Below, piece by piece: positions 32,834 through 46,914 of a DNA stretch of 64,000 bases. A model generated the notes under the pieces. It was not told the origin of the DNA. It ran no database searches and worked only from the letters and a program-made list of their open reading frames with translations. The stretch is from Cordilura impudica. Lineage: Eukaryota; Arthropoda; Insecta; Diptera; Scathophagidae. Made by a program: the position numbers and the translations under genes. The stretch spans positions 166,902,479 to 166,966,478 of the forward strand of contig OY821519.1 of the NCBI GenBank assembly GCA_963682025.1, given 5' to 3'. Position 1 is the first letter of the stretch. Every line of letters begins with the position of its first letter.

Positions 32834-33315
32834 TTAAACTTTTGTTTTATTTGTCGTTTTTTTTAAAGTCCTATCTTTTTTAAACAACAATTTATATATT
32901 TTTTTACTGCAAACTTGCTTGCGGACTTGGCCATATACCAAATAATACGATTTTTTATTGGAACGTCGAGAATTTTTCACGCAAACACGTGTTCTTTCTG
33001 AGCATTCAATAAGACTTTTGACGAATACTTTTTTTTCGTTCCAGCACATTTTCCAGAAAAGGTGAAATATTTCCTTCCGCTTCACTTCTGTAAAAAAAGA
33101 GTGCCGAGATGAACTTTTCTCGCAAAATTTTTAAGTACATGGTTCCTTCATTTGCCTTGCTGATATATTGCTCATATTTCCATTTGATATTCCCTTAACC
33201 TTTTGCCATACATACGTTTATTTTTGTTTTCCTGTTTCAAATTTTTAATTTTGTTGGAATTAATTACAGAACTTTCCAAACTATTTTCAAAATCATTTTC
33301 ACTTTCCGGACTCAT
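32834..33315 (-). pseudogene. Transposon X transposase N-terminus, unit 2 copy
   Basis: ATG at 33315 (minus). It carries the same frame change and stop as the unit 1 copy, so these lesions also predate amplification. Confidence 0.6.
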
Positions 33316-33528
33316 TTTGACACTTAATGTTAATAGTTACATACTTATAAAGAAAAACAATTTTAAAATATATGGTACGTATTTCTTCAGAGTAAAATCA
33401 ATGAAAACTTGATAAAAATTTATTATAAATAACAAAGTAAAAACTTCAAAGTATAATCACTATAGTTATGAGAAAATAGGACTAAGAGGGGAGGGGAGAG
33501 GAGGACAAGTATGTAGTTACGTGCTTTT

Positions 33529-35933
33529 GTAATCTTTCGATTTGTGTTGTTGAGCAGCAAGTGTATATGATTGTGGAGCCGAATTCAAAATGTGGATTTA
33601 TCGTGGTGTTATACATATGTATTGCCGGTATTTGAGATATTTTATTTCTAACCCGTTTAAAAAATCCAATTTTTTTGCCAATTTTTTTACATATATAATC
33701 AATGTGTTCTTTTAGGTTTAAGTCTTTATCGATTATAAAACCGAGGTATTTAATTTTATTTACTTTTTCTATTTCTTCATTATTAATTGTAATTATTGAT
33801 TCACTGTTTATATTTATTTCAAGTAGTTTAGTTTTGTTTTCATTAAGTTTTAATCTATTCATTTTAAGCCAATTATTTATGTTATTTAAGTCGTGCATTA
33901 GATTTGTTCTACATTGTTCATCTGTGTCACCTTCCGCGTAGATTAATGTGTCATCGGCATAAAGAATTATTTCGCATTTCTTTAGTATATTTGGCATATC
34001 ATTTATGTATATTATAAATAATAGTGCGCCTAGAATAGAACCTTGAGGTACTCCGAGTTCATTGTTTACTTCGTTTGATTTTGTACCATTAACTTTTGTT
34101 GTTTGCTTTCTATTTGTAAGATATGATTTAAGCCAATTTAATTCAATTTCTCTGATGCCGTACATATATAGTTTTTGAATAAGTATATCTCTATCAATGG
34201 TCTCAAATGCTCTTTTGAAATCCAAAAATATTGCCATTATTTTTTTCTTTCTATTTATATATTTCCATCTATTTATTACATAATTAACTGTTGTTTCGCA
34301 TGAGAATTTTTTTCTAAATCCCGATTGATATTTTGAAAATAAATTATGTTGTTCCATATATGTTTCCAGTTGTTCCTTAACAATTTTTTCAATAATTTTT
34401 TCCCAAGTTTTCAGAGTGTTTATTGGACGAAATTCATCACATTTATTTGTTTTTGCGATTTTTTCTATTGGTGTTACCATTGAGTATTTCCAACTATCCG
34501 GGAAAACTCCTGTTTCAAGTGATTTATTTATTATATCACGCATTGATTTTCCTATAATATTCCAGTTATCCATAATGAGCTTAATTGTAACATTGTTGAA
34601 ATCTGGTTTATTTTTCATATTCTTACAAATATTTTGAATTTCTTGGATTGTTATTGCACGGAATCTAAATCTATTTATTATCGCAGGTATATTGTTTATA
34701 TATTGCACATTTTCTATTGTATTATTAATTGACTTAATACTATTAACAAAATAATTATAAAATTGGGTGGCTATTTGGTAGTTATCCTTATATTCTATAT
34801 CACTAAATATCACATTTTTTATCACAGCTTTATTTTTCTTTAGGACTAAGTCTTTGATTTCTCTCCACATTTGTTTTTGGTCTTTGGCATTATTTATTTT
34901 TTTATTAACGTAATTGTTCTTCTCTGTATCAATTTTGGTTTTATAAGTATTTCTAGCTATTTTATAACTACTCCACGCTGTATCTGTATTTTCTGTCTTA
35001 GCTATTTGATATTTAAGAACTTTATCCTTCTTTAACATTTTTAGTTCTCTGTTAAACCATTTGTTAACTTTACTTTTTGTATTTATTACTTTTTTAATTG
35101 TATATTTCTTTATATAGTATTTTCAATGGCTGAATCAAAATTATTAACTTTATTATTTAAATCATCGTTATCATTGCTTCTCAATGTTGCTCTAATTTCT
35201 TGATTAAAACGTGTTTTATTATATTTAAATATTTCAATTTCCTTTTTGCTCATTTCGTCTTGATTTTCAGTAACTATCTTGATTTTTATGTCTATGGCTT
35301 CGTGATCTGCTATTTTATTAGAAATGTTATTTACTACTGTTACATTTTCACTGTTTGTGATGATGTAGTCTATAATTGTTTTTGTACTTTCTGTTATTCT
35401 CGTATAATCATTTACTAATTGTTTAAGCCCATTATCGTTAAAAACGCATTCAAGTCTTTTTTTATATGTATCTTCTTTACACCAGTCTATGTTGAAATCA
35501 CCTGCTATTATTATATCACATTGTGCTTCATATATTTCTTCCATTAATTTTTCAAATACTTGACAAAACTCTACTTCACTGCTGCTTGGTGGTCTATAGA
35601 CCGCTATTATTACAAATTGTTTGTTCTTGATTGTCGCCATGTATGTACCTATCCAATAATTATAATCAGAAGACTTTTTCCCAATTGTTATAACATTACA
35701 TTGCTTTTTAAAATAAATAATAACTCCACCGGTCCTGTTTGAATTTGATACTGTAATATACTGATCATAATCTCTGAGTTGTATTTCTTTTTCTTCTATA
35801 TCTCCAGTTAAATGTGTTTCTGTAAGAACTATAAAATCTGGATTTTGTTCATCGGCAATAATTTCTAGTTGATTGTAATTGTTAACTAGTCCACATATAT
35901 TTGTATAAATGCCGTATATTTGCTGTGGTTGTT
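33529..35933 (-). pseudogene. Unit 3 ORF2, 3'-truncated
   Basis: Endonuclease part 35640-35110 (reads YRPPSSSE), shared frameshift, then RT from 35038 to the junction. The catalytic motifs are intact and the C-terminus is replaced as in unit 2. Confidence 0.88.
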
Positions 35934-37224
35934 AAATTATCAACCCCAACATCTTTTTTTTTCATATTAAGTTTGTTTTTATAAACTGGACATTCTTTGT
36001 TTGATGTGACGTGATTTTCATCAAGTCCCATATTTAATTTCTTATTAGCTCTAATGCAATTAATACATTTATTTATTATTTCTTTTTCGCATTCCTTTGA
36101 TCTATGAGTTCCATGGCACTTATAACATGTTTCTTCATTTTTACATTCACTCGCTTTATGATTGTATCCTTGACATTTATAGCACATCAAAATATCAGTC
36201 CCATCAAATATTCTACATTTTTCCCACCCAATGTTTAATTTTTGTGCTGCCTTAATCTTTGTGTATGTTTACTTTATAATATTTTTTAAATTCGTAGGAT
36301 TTTACTACTTTCATTTCATGTTCTTGTAATTGTTGATTTTGTATCTTTATTTTTTCTATAAGTTCATCATCTGCATATTTAAATGACATGTCAGTTATAA
36401 TTATTGACATATCATTTTCATTTGGCGCTTTTATTTCGTATGTTTCACCCATTTCATTTTCAATAGCATTTTTAATTTTATTTCTGTCTTCATCATTTTC
36501 ACATTGTATCACAATTGTACCATTTTTTCTATTTTCAATGTTTGTTATATTTAGGTTAACTGGATCTACCTTATTGTTTAGGTCCTCCTTTGTTTTTTCT
36601 ATTTTTTGTTTTTCCTTTGGTTTTATTATAAGGGGAACTTGTTTTTTAACATCTGGCAACACCGTATTTCTTTTAACTGTGTCAGCAAATGACAGTTTGT
36701 TATGTTTATCATTATTTTCTTTAATAACTTTTTTATCTCTTTACACATCTTTTCATTACATTCTTCAATAGTGGTATAAATCTCTTTATTTTTACTTTCA
36801 TATTCGCTTACAACATTGCAAAGTTTTTTTATTTCATCGACGTTTTTTTTACATATTTTTTGTGCATTGTCTATTTTTTAAGTCTCTCTTCATAACGTTT
36901 TTCTATTGCCTCTAACAAGCGTTTAATTTAATTTTCATTTTGGTTTAGTGATGATTCGAATTCAGATTTGTATTCAACTAAATTTATTTTGTTTTTGTGA
37001 ATACCATCTTGTATTTCTTTTAACACCATGTCAACATCATGTATATATTGAAGACAATCACCACACATAAACCGCACAAAATTATCCTCATCAAGAATTT
37101 TAACCGAATATTGGTCAACACCCGCGCACTTTACAGAACAGTGATACACCTTTTTGCACACACCAGCACAGCTAATTCCTGACTCTCCACGTATTGAGGC
37201 TTTACATTTGTGACACTCAGCCAT
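35933..37224 (-). pseudogene. Unit 3 ORF1
   Basis: PHD-like finger from ATG 37224, RRM-like part 36662-36252 (with Cys for Ser in VIQCEN), CCHC knuckles 36190 on. A local indel near 35955 (a longer T-run) shifts the end of ORF1 so that it reads on to 35882 through the ORF2 start. Confidence 0.8.
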
Positions 37225-37298
37225 GGCTGGGTCGGGCAATTAATTAATTTTTTTTTAACGAAATAAATGTTTTTTCTTTATTAAACTTATAAACAAGT

Positions 37299-37780
37299 TT
37301 AAACTTTTGTTTTATTTGTCGTTTTTTTTAAAGTCCTATCTTTTTTAAACAACAATTTATATATTTTTTTACTGCAAACTTGCTTGCGGACTTGGCCATA
37401 TACCAAATAATACGATTTTTTATTGGAACGTCGAGAATTTTTCACGCAAACACGTGTTCTTTCTGAGCATTCAATAAGACTTTTGACGAATACTTTTTTT
37501 TCGTTCCAGCACATTTTCCAGAAAAGGTGAAATATTTCCTTCCGCTTCACTTCTGTAAAAAAAGAGTGCCGAGATGAACTTTTCTCGCAAAATTTTTAAG
37601 TACATGGTTCCTTCATTTGCCTTGCTGATATATTGCTCATATTTCCATTTGATATTCCCTTAACCTTTTGCCATACATACGTTTATTTTTGTTTTCCTGT
37701 TTCAAATTTTTAATTTTGTTGGAATTAATTACAGAACTTTCCAAACTATTTTCAAAATCATTTTCACTTTCCGGACTCAT
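37299..37780 (-). pseudogene. Transposon X transposase N-terminus, unit 3 copy
   Basis: ATG at 37780 (minus). Same lesions as in unit 1. Confidence 0.6.
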
Positions 37781-37993
37781 TTTGACACTTAATGTTAATA
37801 GTTACATACTTATAAAGAAAAACAATTTTAAAATATATGGTACGTATTTCTTCAGAGTAAAATCAATGAAAACTTGATAAAAATTTATTATAAATAACAA
37901 AGTAAAAACTTCAAAGTATAATCACTATAGTTATGAGAAAATAGGACTAAGAGGGGAGGGGAGAGGAGGACAAGTATGTAGTTACGTGCTTTT

Positions 37994-40392
37994 GTAATCT
38001 TTCGATTTGTGTTGTTGAGCAGCAAGTGTATATGATTGTGGAGCCGAATTCAAAATGTGGATTTATCGTGGTGTTATACATATGTATTGCCGGTATTTGA
38101 GATATTTTATTTCTAACCCGTTTAAAAAATCCAATTTTTTTTGCCAATTTTTTTACATATATAATCAACGTGTTCTTTTAGGTTTAAGTCTTTATCGATT
38201 ATAAAACCGAGGTATTTAATTTTATTTACTTTTTCTATTTCTTCATTATTAATTGTAATTATTGATTCACTGTTTATATTTATTTCAAGTAGTTTAGTTT
38301 TGTTTTCATTAAGTTTTAATCTATTCATTTTAAGCCAATTATTTATGTTATTTAAGTCGTGCATTAGATTTGTTCTACATTGTTCATCTGTGTCACCTTC
38401 CGCGTAGATTAATGTGTCATCGGCATAAAGAATTATTTCGCATTTCTTTAGTATATTTGGCATATCATTTATGTATATTATAAATAATAGTGCGCCTAGA
38501 ATAGAACCTTGAGGTACTCCGAATTCATTGTTTACTTCGTTTGATTTTGTACCATTAACTTTTGTTGTTTGCTTTCTATTTGTAAGATATGATTTAAGCC
38601 AATTTAATTCAATTTCTCTGATGCCGTACATATATAGTTTTTGAATAAGTATATCTCTATCAATGGTCTCAAATGCTCTTTTGAAATCCAAAAATATTGC
38701 CATTATTTTTTTCTTTCTATTTATATATTTCCATCTATTTATTACATAATTAACTGTTGTTTCGCATGAGAATTTTTTTCTAAATCCCGATTGATATTTT
38801 GAAAATAAATTATGTTGTTCCATATATGTTTCCAGTTGTTCCTTAACAATTTTTTCAATAATTTTTTCCCAAGTTTTCAGAGTGTTTATTGGACGAAATT
38901 CATCACATTTATTTGTTTTTGCGATTTTTTCTATTGGTGTTACCATTGAGTATTTCCAACTATCCGGGAAAACTCCTGTTTCAAGTGATTTATTTATTAT
39001 ATCACGCATTGATTTTCCTATAATATTCCAGTTATCCATAATGAGCTTAATTGTAACATTGTTGAAATCTGGTTTATTTTTCATATTCTTACAAATATTT
39101 TGAATTTCTTGGATTGTTATTGCACGGAATCTAAATCTATTTATTATCGCAGGTATATTGTTTATATATTGCACATTTTCTATTGTATTATTAATTGACT
39201 TAATACTATTAACAAAATAATTATAAAATTGGGTGGCTATTTGGTAGTTATCCTTATATTCTATATCACTAAATATCACATTTTTTATCACAGCTTTATT
39301 TTTCTTTAGGACTAAGTCTTTGATTTCTCTCCACATTTGTTTTTGGTCTTTGGCATTATTTATTTTTTTATTAACGTAATTGTTCTTCTCTGTATCAATT
39401 TTGGTTTTATAAGTATTTCTAGCTATTTTATAACTACTCCACGCTATATCTGTATTTTCTGTCTTAGCTATTTGATATTTAAGAACTTTATCCTTCTTTA
39501 ACATTTTTAGTTCTCTGTTAAACCATTTGTTAACTTTACTTTTTGTATTTATTACTTTTTTAATTGTATATTTCTTTATATAGTATTTTCAATGGCTGAA
39601 TCAAAATTATTAACTTTATTATTTAAATCATCGTTATCATTGCTTCTCAATATTGCTCTAATTTCTTGATTAAAACGTGTTTTATTATATTTAAATATTT
39701 CAATTTCCTTTTTGCTCATTTCGTCTTGATTTTCAGTAACTATCTTGATTTTTATGTCTATGGCTTCGTGATCTGCTATTTTATTAGAAATGTTATTTAC
39801 TACTGTTACATTTTCACTGTTTGTGATGATGTAGTCTATAATTGTTTTTGTACTTTCTGTTATTCTCGTATAATCATTTACTAATTGTTTAAGCCCATTA
39901 TCGTTAAAAACGCATTCAAGTCTTTTTTTATATGTATCTTCTTTACACCAGTCTATGTTGAAATCACCTGCTATTATTATATCACATTGTGCTTCATATA
40001 TTTCTTCCATTAATTTTTCAAATACTTGACAAAACTCTACTTCACTGCTGCTTGGTGATCTATAGACCGCTATTATTACAAATTGTTTGTTCTTGATTGT
40101 CGCCATGTATGTACCTATCCAATAATTATAATCAGAAGACTTTTTCCCAATTGTTATAACATTACATTGCTTTTTAAAATAAATAATAACTCCACCGGTC
40201 CTGTTTGAATTTGATACTGTAATATACTGTAATATAGTTGTATTTCTTTTTCTTCTATATCTCCAGTTAAATGTGTTTCTGTAAGAACTATAAAATCTGG
40301 ATTTTGTTCATCGGCAATAATTTCTAGTTGATTGTAATTGTTAACTAGTCCACATATATTTGTATAAATGCCGTATATTTGCTGTGGTTGTT
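37994..40392 (-). pseudogene. Unit 4 ORF2, 3'-truncated, extra frameshift
   Basis: Endonuclease part 40106-39576, shared frameshift, RT 39504 on with intact YADD. An additional T in the run at about 38138 shifts the RT C-terminal frame (after KKIGKK), unlike units 2 and 3. The endonuclease N-terminus is altered by the indel near 40225. Confidence 0.87.
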
Positions 40393-41681
40393 AAATTATC
40401 AACCCCAACCTCTTCTTTTTCATATTAAGTTTGTTTTTATAAACTGGACATTCTTTGTTTGATGTGACGTGATTTTCATCAAGTCCCATATTTAATTTCT
40501 TATTAGCTCTAATACAATTAATACATTTATTTATTATTTCTTTTTCGCATTCCTTTGATCTATGAGTTCCATGGCACTTATAACATGTTTCTTCATTTTT
40601 ACATTCACTCGCTTTATGATTGTATCCTTGACATTTATAGCACATCAAAATATCAGTCCCATCAAATATTCTACATTTTTCCCACCCAATGTTTAATTTT
40701 TGTGCTGCCTTAATCTTTGTGTATGTTTACTTTATAATATTTTTTAAATTCGTAGGATTTTACTACTTTCATTTCATGTTCTTGTAATTGTTGATTTTGT
40801 ATCTTTATTTTTTCTATAAGTTCATCATCTGCATATTTAAATGACATGTCAGTTATAATTATTGACATATCATTTTCATTTGGCGCTTTTATTTCGTATG
40901 TTTCACCCATTTCATTTTCAATAGCATTTTTAATTTTATTTCTGTCTTCATCATTTTCACTTTGTATCACAATTGTACCATTTTTTCTATTTTCAATGTT
41001 TGTTATATTTAGGTTAACTGGATCTACCTTATTGTTTAGGTCCTCCTTTGTTTTTTCTATTTTTTGTTTTTCCTTTGGTTTTATTATAAGGGGAACTTGT
41101 TTTTTAACATCTGGCAACACCGTATTTCTTTTAACTGTGTCAGCAAATGACAGTTTGTTATGTTTATCATTATTTTCTTTAATAACTTTTTTATCTCTTT
41201 ACACATCTGTTCATTACTTTCTTCAATAGTGGTATAAATCTCTTTATTTTTACTTTCATATTCGCTTACAACATTGCAAAGTTTTTTTATTTCATCGACG
41301 TTTTTTCACATATTTTTTGTGCATTGTCTATTTTTTAAGTCTCTCTTCATAACGTTTTTCTATTGCCTCTAACAAGCGTTTAATTTAATTTTCATTTTGG
41401 TTTAGTGATGATTCGAATTCAGATTTGTATTCAACTAAATTTATTTTGTTTTTGTGAATACCATCTTGTATTTCTTTTAACACCATGTCAACATCATGTA
41501 TATATTGAAGACAATCACCACACATAAACCGCACAAAATTATCCTCATCAAGAATTTTAACCGAATATTGGTCAACACCCGCGCACTTTACAGAACAGTG
41601 ATACACCTTTTTGCACACACCAGCACAGCTAATTCCTGACTCTCCACGTATTGAGGCTTTACATTTGTGACACTCAGCCAT
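40391..41681 (-). pseudogene. Unit 4 ORF1
   Basis: PHD-like finger from ATG 41681, RRM-like part 41120-40710, CCHC knuckles 40648-40391. Shared lesions, plus a shortened T-run near 41311 also seen in unit 5. Confidence 0.8.
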
Positions 41682-41748
41682 GGCTGGGTCGGGCAATTAA
41701 TTAATTTTTTTTTAACGAAATAAATGTTTTTTCTTTATTAAACTTATA

Positions 41749-42238
41749 AACAAGTTTAAACTTTTGTTTTATTTGTCGTTTTTTTTAAAGTCCTATCTTT
41801 TTTAAACAACAATTTATATATTTTTTTTACTGCAAACTTGCTTGCGGACTTGGCCATATACCAAATAATACGATTTTTTATTGGAACGTCGAGAATTTTT
41901 CACGCAAACACGTGTTCTTTCTGAGCATTCAATAAGACTTTTGACGAATACTTTTTTTTCGTTCCAGCACATTTTCCAGAAAAGGTGAAATATTTCCTTC
42001 CGCTTCACTTCTGTAAAAAAAGAGTGCCGAGATGAACTTTTCTCGCAAAATTTTTAAGTACATGGTTCCTTCATTTGCCTTGCTGATATATTGCTCATAT
42101 TTCCATTTGATATTCCCTTAACCTTTTGCCATACATACGTTTATTTTTGTTTTCCTGTTTCAAATTTTTAATTTTGTTGGAATTAATTACAGAACTTTCC
42201 AAACTATTTTCAAAATCATTTTCACTTTCCGGACTCAT
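41749..42238 (-). pseudogene. Transposon X transposase N-terminus, unit 4 copy
   Basis: ATG at 42238 (minus). One extra T at about 41821 truncates the frame after VCSKKNI, a variant shared only with unit 5. Confidence 0.6.
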
Positions 42239-42450
42239 TTTGACACTTAATGTTAATAGTTACATACTTATAAAGAAAAACAATTTTAAAATATATGGTA
42301 CGTATTTCTTCAGAGTAAAATCAATGAAAACTTGATAAAAATTTATTATAAATAACAAAGTAAAAACTTCAAAGTATAATCACTATAGTTATGAGAAAAT
42401 AGGACTAAGAGGGGAGGGGAGAGGAGGACAAGTATGTAGTTACGTGCTTT

Positions 42451-44856
42451 TGTAATCTTTCGATTTGTGTTGTTGAGCAGCAAGTGTATATGATTGTGGA
42501 GCCGAATTCAAAATGTGGATTTATCGTGGTGTTATACATATGTATTGCCGTTATTTGAGATATTTTATTTCTAACCCGTTTAAAAAATCCAATTTTTTTG
42601 CCAATTTTTTTACATATATAATCAATGTGTTCTTTTAGGTTTAAGTCTTTATCGATTATAAAACCGAGGTATTTAATTTTATTTACTTTTTCTATTTCTT
42701 CATTATTAATTGTAATTATTGATTCACTGTTTATATTTATTTCAAGTAGTTTAGTTTTGTTTTCATTAAGTTTTAATCTATTCATTTTAAGCCAATTATT
42801 TATGTTATTTAAGTCGTGCATTAGATTTGTTCTACATTGTTCATCTGTGTCACCTTCCGCGTAGATTAATGTGTCATCGGCATAAAGAATTATTTCGCAT
42901 TTCTTTAGTATATTTGGCATATCATTTATGTATATTATAAATAATAGTGCGCCTAGAATAGAACCTTGAGGTACTCCGAATTCATTGTTTACTTCGTTTG
43001 ATTTTGTACCATTAACTTTTGTTGTTTGCTTTCTATTTGTAAGATATGATTTAAGCCAATTTAATTCAATTTCTCTGATGCCGTACATATATAGTTTTTG
43101 AATAAGTATATCTCTATCAATGGTCTCAAATGCTCTTTTGAAATCCAAAAATATTGCCATTATTTTTTTCTTTCTATTTATATATTTCCATCTATTTATT
43201 ACATAATTAACTGTTGTTTCGCATGAGAATTTTTTTCTAAATCCCGATTGATATTTTGAAAATAAATTATGTTGTTCCATATATGTTTCCAGTTGTTCCT
43301 TAACAATTTTTTCAATAATTTTTTCCCAAGTTTTCAGAGTGTTTATTGGACGAAATTCATCACATTTATTTGTTTTTGCGATTTTTTCTATTGGTGTTAC
43401 CATTGAGTATTTCCAACTATCCGGGAAAACTCCTGTTTCAAGTGATTTATTTATTATATCACGCATTGATTTTCCTATAATATTCCAGTTATCCATAATG
43501 AGCTTAATTGTAACATTGTTGAAATCTGGTTTATTTTTCATATTCTTACAAATATTTTGAATTTCTTGGATTGTTATTGCACGGAATCTAAATCTATTTA
43601 TTATCGCAGGTATATTGTTTATATATTGCACATTTTCTATTGTATTATTAATTGACTTAATACTATTAACAAAATAATTATAAAATTGGGTGGCTATTTG
43701 GTAGTTATCCTTATATTCTATATCACTAAATATCACATTTTTTATCACAGCTTTATTTTTCTTTAGGACTAAGTCTTTGATTTCTCTCCACATTTGTTTT
43801 TGGTCTTTGGCATTATTTATTTTTTTATTAACTTAATTGTTCTTCTCTGTATCAATTTTGGTTTTATAAGTATTTCTAGCTATTTTATAACTACTCCACG
43901 CTATATCTGTATTTTCTGTCTTAGCTATTTGATATTTAAGAACTTTATCCTTCTTTAACATTTTTAGTTCTCTGTTAAACCATTTGTTAACTTTACTTTT
44001 TGTATTTATTACTTTTTTAATTGTATATTTCTTTATATAGTATTTTCAATGGCTGAATCAAAATTATTAACTTTATTATTTAAATCATCGTTATCATTGC
44101 TTCTCAATATTGCTCTAATTTCTTGATTAAAACGTGTTTTATTATATTTAAATATTTCAATTTCCTTTTTGCTCATTTCGTCTTGATTTTCAGTAACTAT
44201 CTTGATTTTTATGTCTATGGCTTCGTGATCTGCTATTTTATTAGAAATGTTATTTACTACTGTTACATTTTCACTGTTTGTGATGATGTAGTCTATAATT
44301 GTTTTTGTACTTTCTGTTATTCTCGTATAATCATTTACTAATTGTTTAAGCCCATTATCGTTAAAAACGCATTCAAGTCTTTTTTTATATGTATCTTCTT
44401 TACACCAGTCTATGTTGAAATCACCTGCTATTATTATATCACATTGTGCTTCATATATTTCTTCCATTAATTTTTCAAATACTTGACAAAACTCTACTTC
44501 ACTGCTGCTTGGTGATCTATAGACCGCTATTATTACAAATTGTTTGTTCTTGATTGTCGCCATGTATGTACCTATCCAATAATTATAATCAGAAGACTTT
44601 TTCCCAATTGTTATAACATTACATTGCTTTTTAAAATAAATAATAACTCCACCGGTCCTGTTTGAATTTGATACTGTAATATACTGATCATAATCTCTGA
44701 GTTGTATTTCTTTTTCTTCTATATCTCCAGTTAAATGTGTTTCTGTAAGAACTATAAAATCTGGATTTTGTTCATCGGCAATAATTTCTAGTTGATTGTA
44801 ATTGTTAACTAGTCCACATATATTTGTATAAATGCCGTATATTTGCTGTGGTTGTT
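42451..44856 (-). pseudogene. Unit 5 ORF2, 3'-truncated, extra nonsense
   Basis: Endonuclease part 44563-44033, shared frameshift, then RT. A TAC to TAA change in NNYVNKK (about 43835) stops the RT N-terminus; the frame is open again from 43793 with intact FRPI, FLDFKRAFE and YADD, and reads across the junction at 42450. Confidence 0.88.
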
Positions 44857-46145
44857 AAATTATCAACCCCAACCTCTTCTTTTTCATATTAAGTTTGTTT
44901 TTATAAACTGGACATTCTTTGTTTGATGTGACGTGATTTTCATCAAGTCCCATATTTAATTTCTTATTAGCTCTAATACAATTAATACATTTATTTATTA
45001 TTTCTTTTTCGCATTCCTTTGATCTATGAGTTCCATGGCACTTATAACATGTTTCTTCATTTTTACATTCACTCGCTTTATGATTGTATCCTTGACATTT
45101 ATAGCACATCAAAATATCAGTCCCATCAAATATTCTACATTTTTCCCACCCAATGTTTAATTTTTGTGCTGCCTTAATCTTTGTGTATGTTTACTTTATA
45201 ATATTTTTTAAATTCGTAGGATTTTACTACTTTCATTTCATGTTCTTGTAATTGTTGATTTTGTATCTTTATTTTTTCTATAAGTTCATCATCTGCATAT
45301 TTAAATGACATGTCAGTTATAATTATTGACATATCATTTTCATTTGGCGCTTTTATTTCGTATGTTTCACCCATTTCATTTTCAATAGCATTTTTAATTT
45401 TATTTCTGTCTTCATCATTTTCACTTTGTATCACAATTGTACCATTTTTTCTATTTTCAATGTTTGTTATATTTAGGTTAACTGGATCTACCTTATTGTT
45501 TAGGTCCTCCTTTGTTTTTTCTATTTTTTGTTTTTCCTTTGGTTTTATTATAAGGGGAACTTGTTTTTTAACATCTGGCAACACCGTATTTCTTTTAACT
45601 GTGTCAGCAAATGACAGTTTGTTATGTTTATCATTATTTTCTTTAATAACTTTTTTATCTCTTTACACATCTGTTCATTACTTTCTTCAATAGTGGTATA
45701 AATCTCTTTATTTTTACTTTCATATTCGCTTACAACATTGCAAAGTTTTTTTATTTCATCGACGTTTTTTCACATATTTTTTGTGCATTGTCTATTTTTT
45801 AAGTCTCTCTTCATAACGTTTTTCTATTGCCTCTAACAAGCGTTTAATTTAATTTTCATTTTGGTTTAGTGATGATTCGAATTCAGATTTGTATTCAACT
45901 AAATTTATTTTGTTTTTGTGAATACCATCTTGTATTTCTTTTAACACCATGTCAACATCATGTATATATTGAAGACAATCACCACACATAAACCGCACAA
46001 AATTATCCTCATCAAGAATTTTAACCGAATATTGGTCAACACCCGCGCACTTTACAGAACAGTGATACACCTTTTTGCACACACCAGCACAGCTAATTCC
46101 TGACTCTCCACGTATTGAGGCTTTACATTTGTGACACTCAGCCAT
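44855..46145 (-). pseudogene. Unit 5 ORF1
   Basis: PHD-like finger from ATG 46145, RRM-like part 45584-45174, CCHC knuckles 45112-44855, with the shared lesions. Confidence 0.8.
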
Positions 46146-46212
46146 GGCTGGGTCGGGCAATTAATTAATTTTTTTTTAACGAAATAAATGTTTTTTCTTT
46201 ATTAAACTTATA

Positions 46213-46702
46213 AACAAGTTTAAACTTTTGTTTTATTTGTCGTTTTTTTTAAAGTCCTATCTTTTTTAAACAACAATTTATATATTTTTTTTACTGCAAA
46301 CTTGCTTGCGGACTTGGCCATATACCAAATAATACGATTTTTTATTGGAACGTCGAGAATTTTTCACGCAAACACGTGTTCTTTCTGAGCATTCAATAAG
46401 ACTTTTGACGAATACTTTTTTTTCGTTCCAGCACATTTTCCAGAAAAGGTGAAATATTTCCTTCCGCTTCACTTCTGTAAAAAAAGAGTGCCGAGATGAA
46501 CTTTTCTCGCAAAATTTTTAAGTACATGGTTCCTTCATTTGCCTTGCTGATATATTGCTCATATTTCCATTTGATATTCCCTTAACCTTTTGCCATACAT
46601 ACGTTTATTTTTGTTTTCCTGTTTCAAATTTTTAATTTTGTTGGAATTAATTACAGAACTTTCCAAACTATTTTCAAAATCATTTTCACTTTCCGGACTC
46701 AT
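46213..46702 (-). pseudogene. Transposon X transposase N-terminus, unit 5 copy
   Basis: ATG at 46702 (minus). It has the same extra T (about 46285) as unit 4. Confidence 0.6.
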
Positions 46703-46914
46703 TTTGACACTTAATGTTAATAGTTACATACTTATAAAGAAAAACAATTTTAAAATATATGGTACGTATTTCTTCAGAGTAAAATCAATGAAAACTTGAT
46801 AAAAATTTATTATAAATAACAAAGTAAAAACTTCAAAGTATAATCACTATAGTTATGAGAAAATAGGACTAAGAGGGGAGGGGAGAGGAGGACAAGTATG
46901 TAGTTACGTGCTTT

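Larger units (their letters stand above)
29065..33528 (-). repeat. Array unit 2
   Basis: 4464 bp. The 3' end of the retrotransposon is missing (cut in RT after TTQIERLQK). The RT frame is otherwise open from 30575 to the junction, where it runs into X sequence. Confidence 0.92.
33529..37993 (-). repeat. Array unit 3
   Basis: 4465 bp, same boundaries as unit 2. It has an Ala/Thr difference near the RT N-terminus (TDTAWSS) and Leu for Phe just before GVPQGS. Confidence 0.92.
37994..42450 (-). repeat. Array unit 4
   Basis: 4457 bp; shorter because of a small replacement near 40225, where GATCATAATCTCTGA found in the other units is missing and a repeated TGTAATATA is present. It shares with units 5 and 6 the variant CTGTTCATTACTTT near 41207. 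Confidence 0.92.
42451..46914 (-). repeat. Array unit 5
   Basis: 4464 bp. It shares with unit 6 a nonsense change near 43835 and the variant GCCGTTATTTGAG near the junction (also in unit 1), and with unit 4 the T-run variants. Confidence 0.92.
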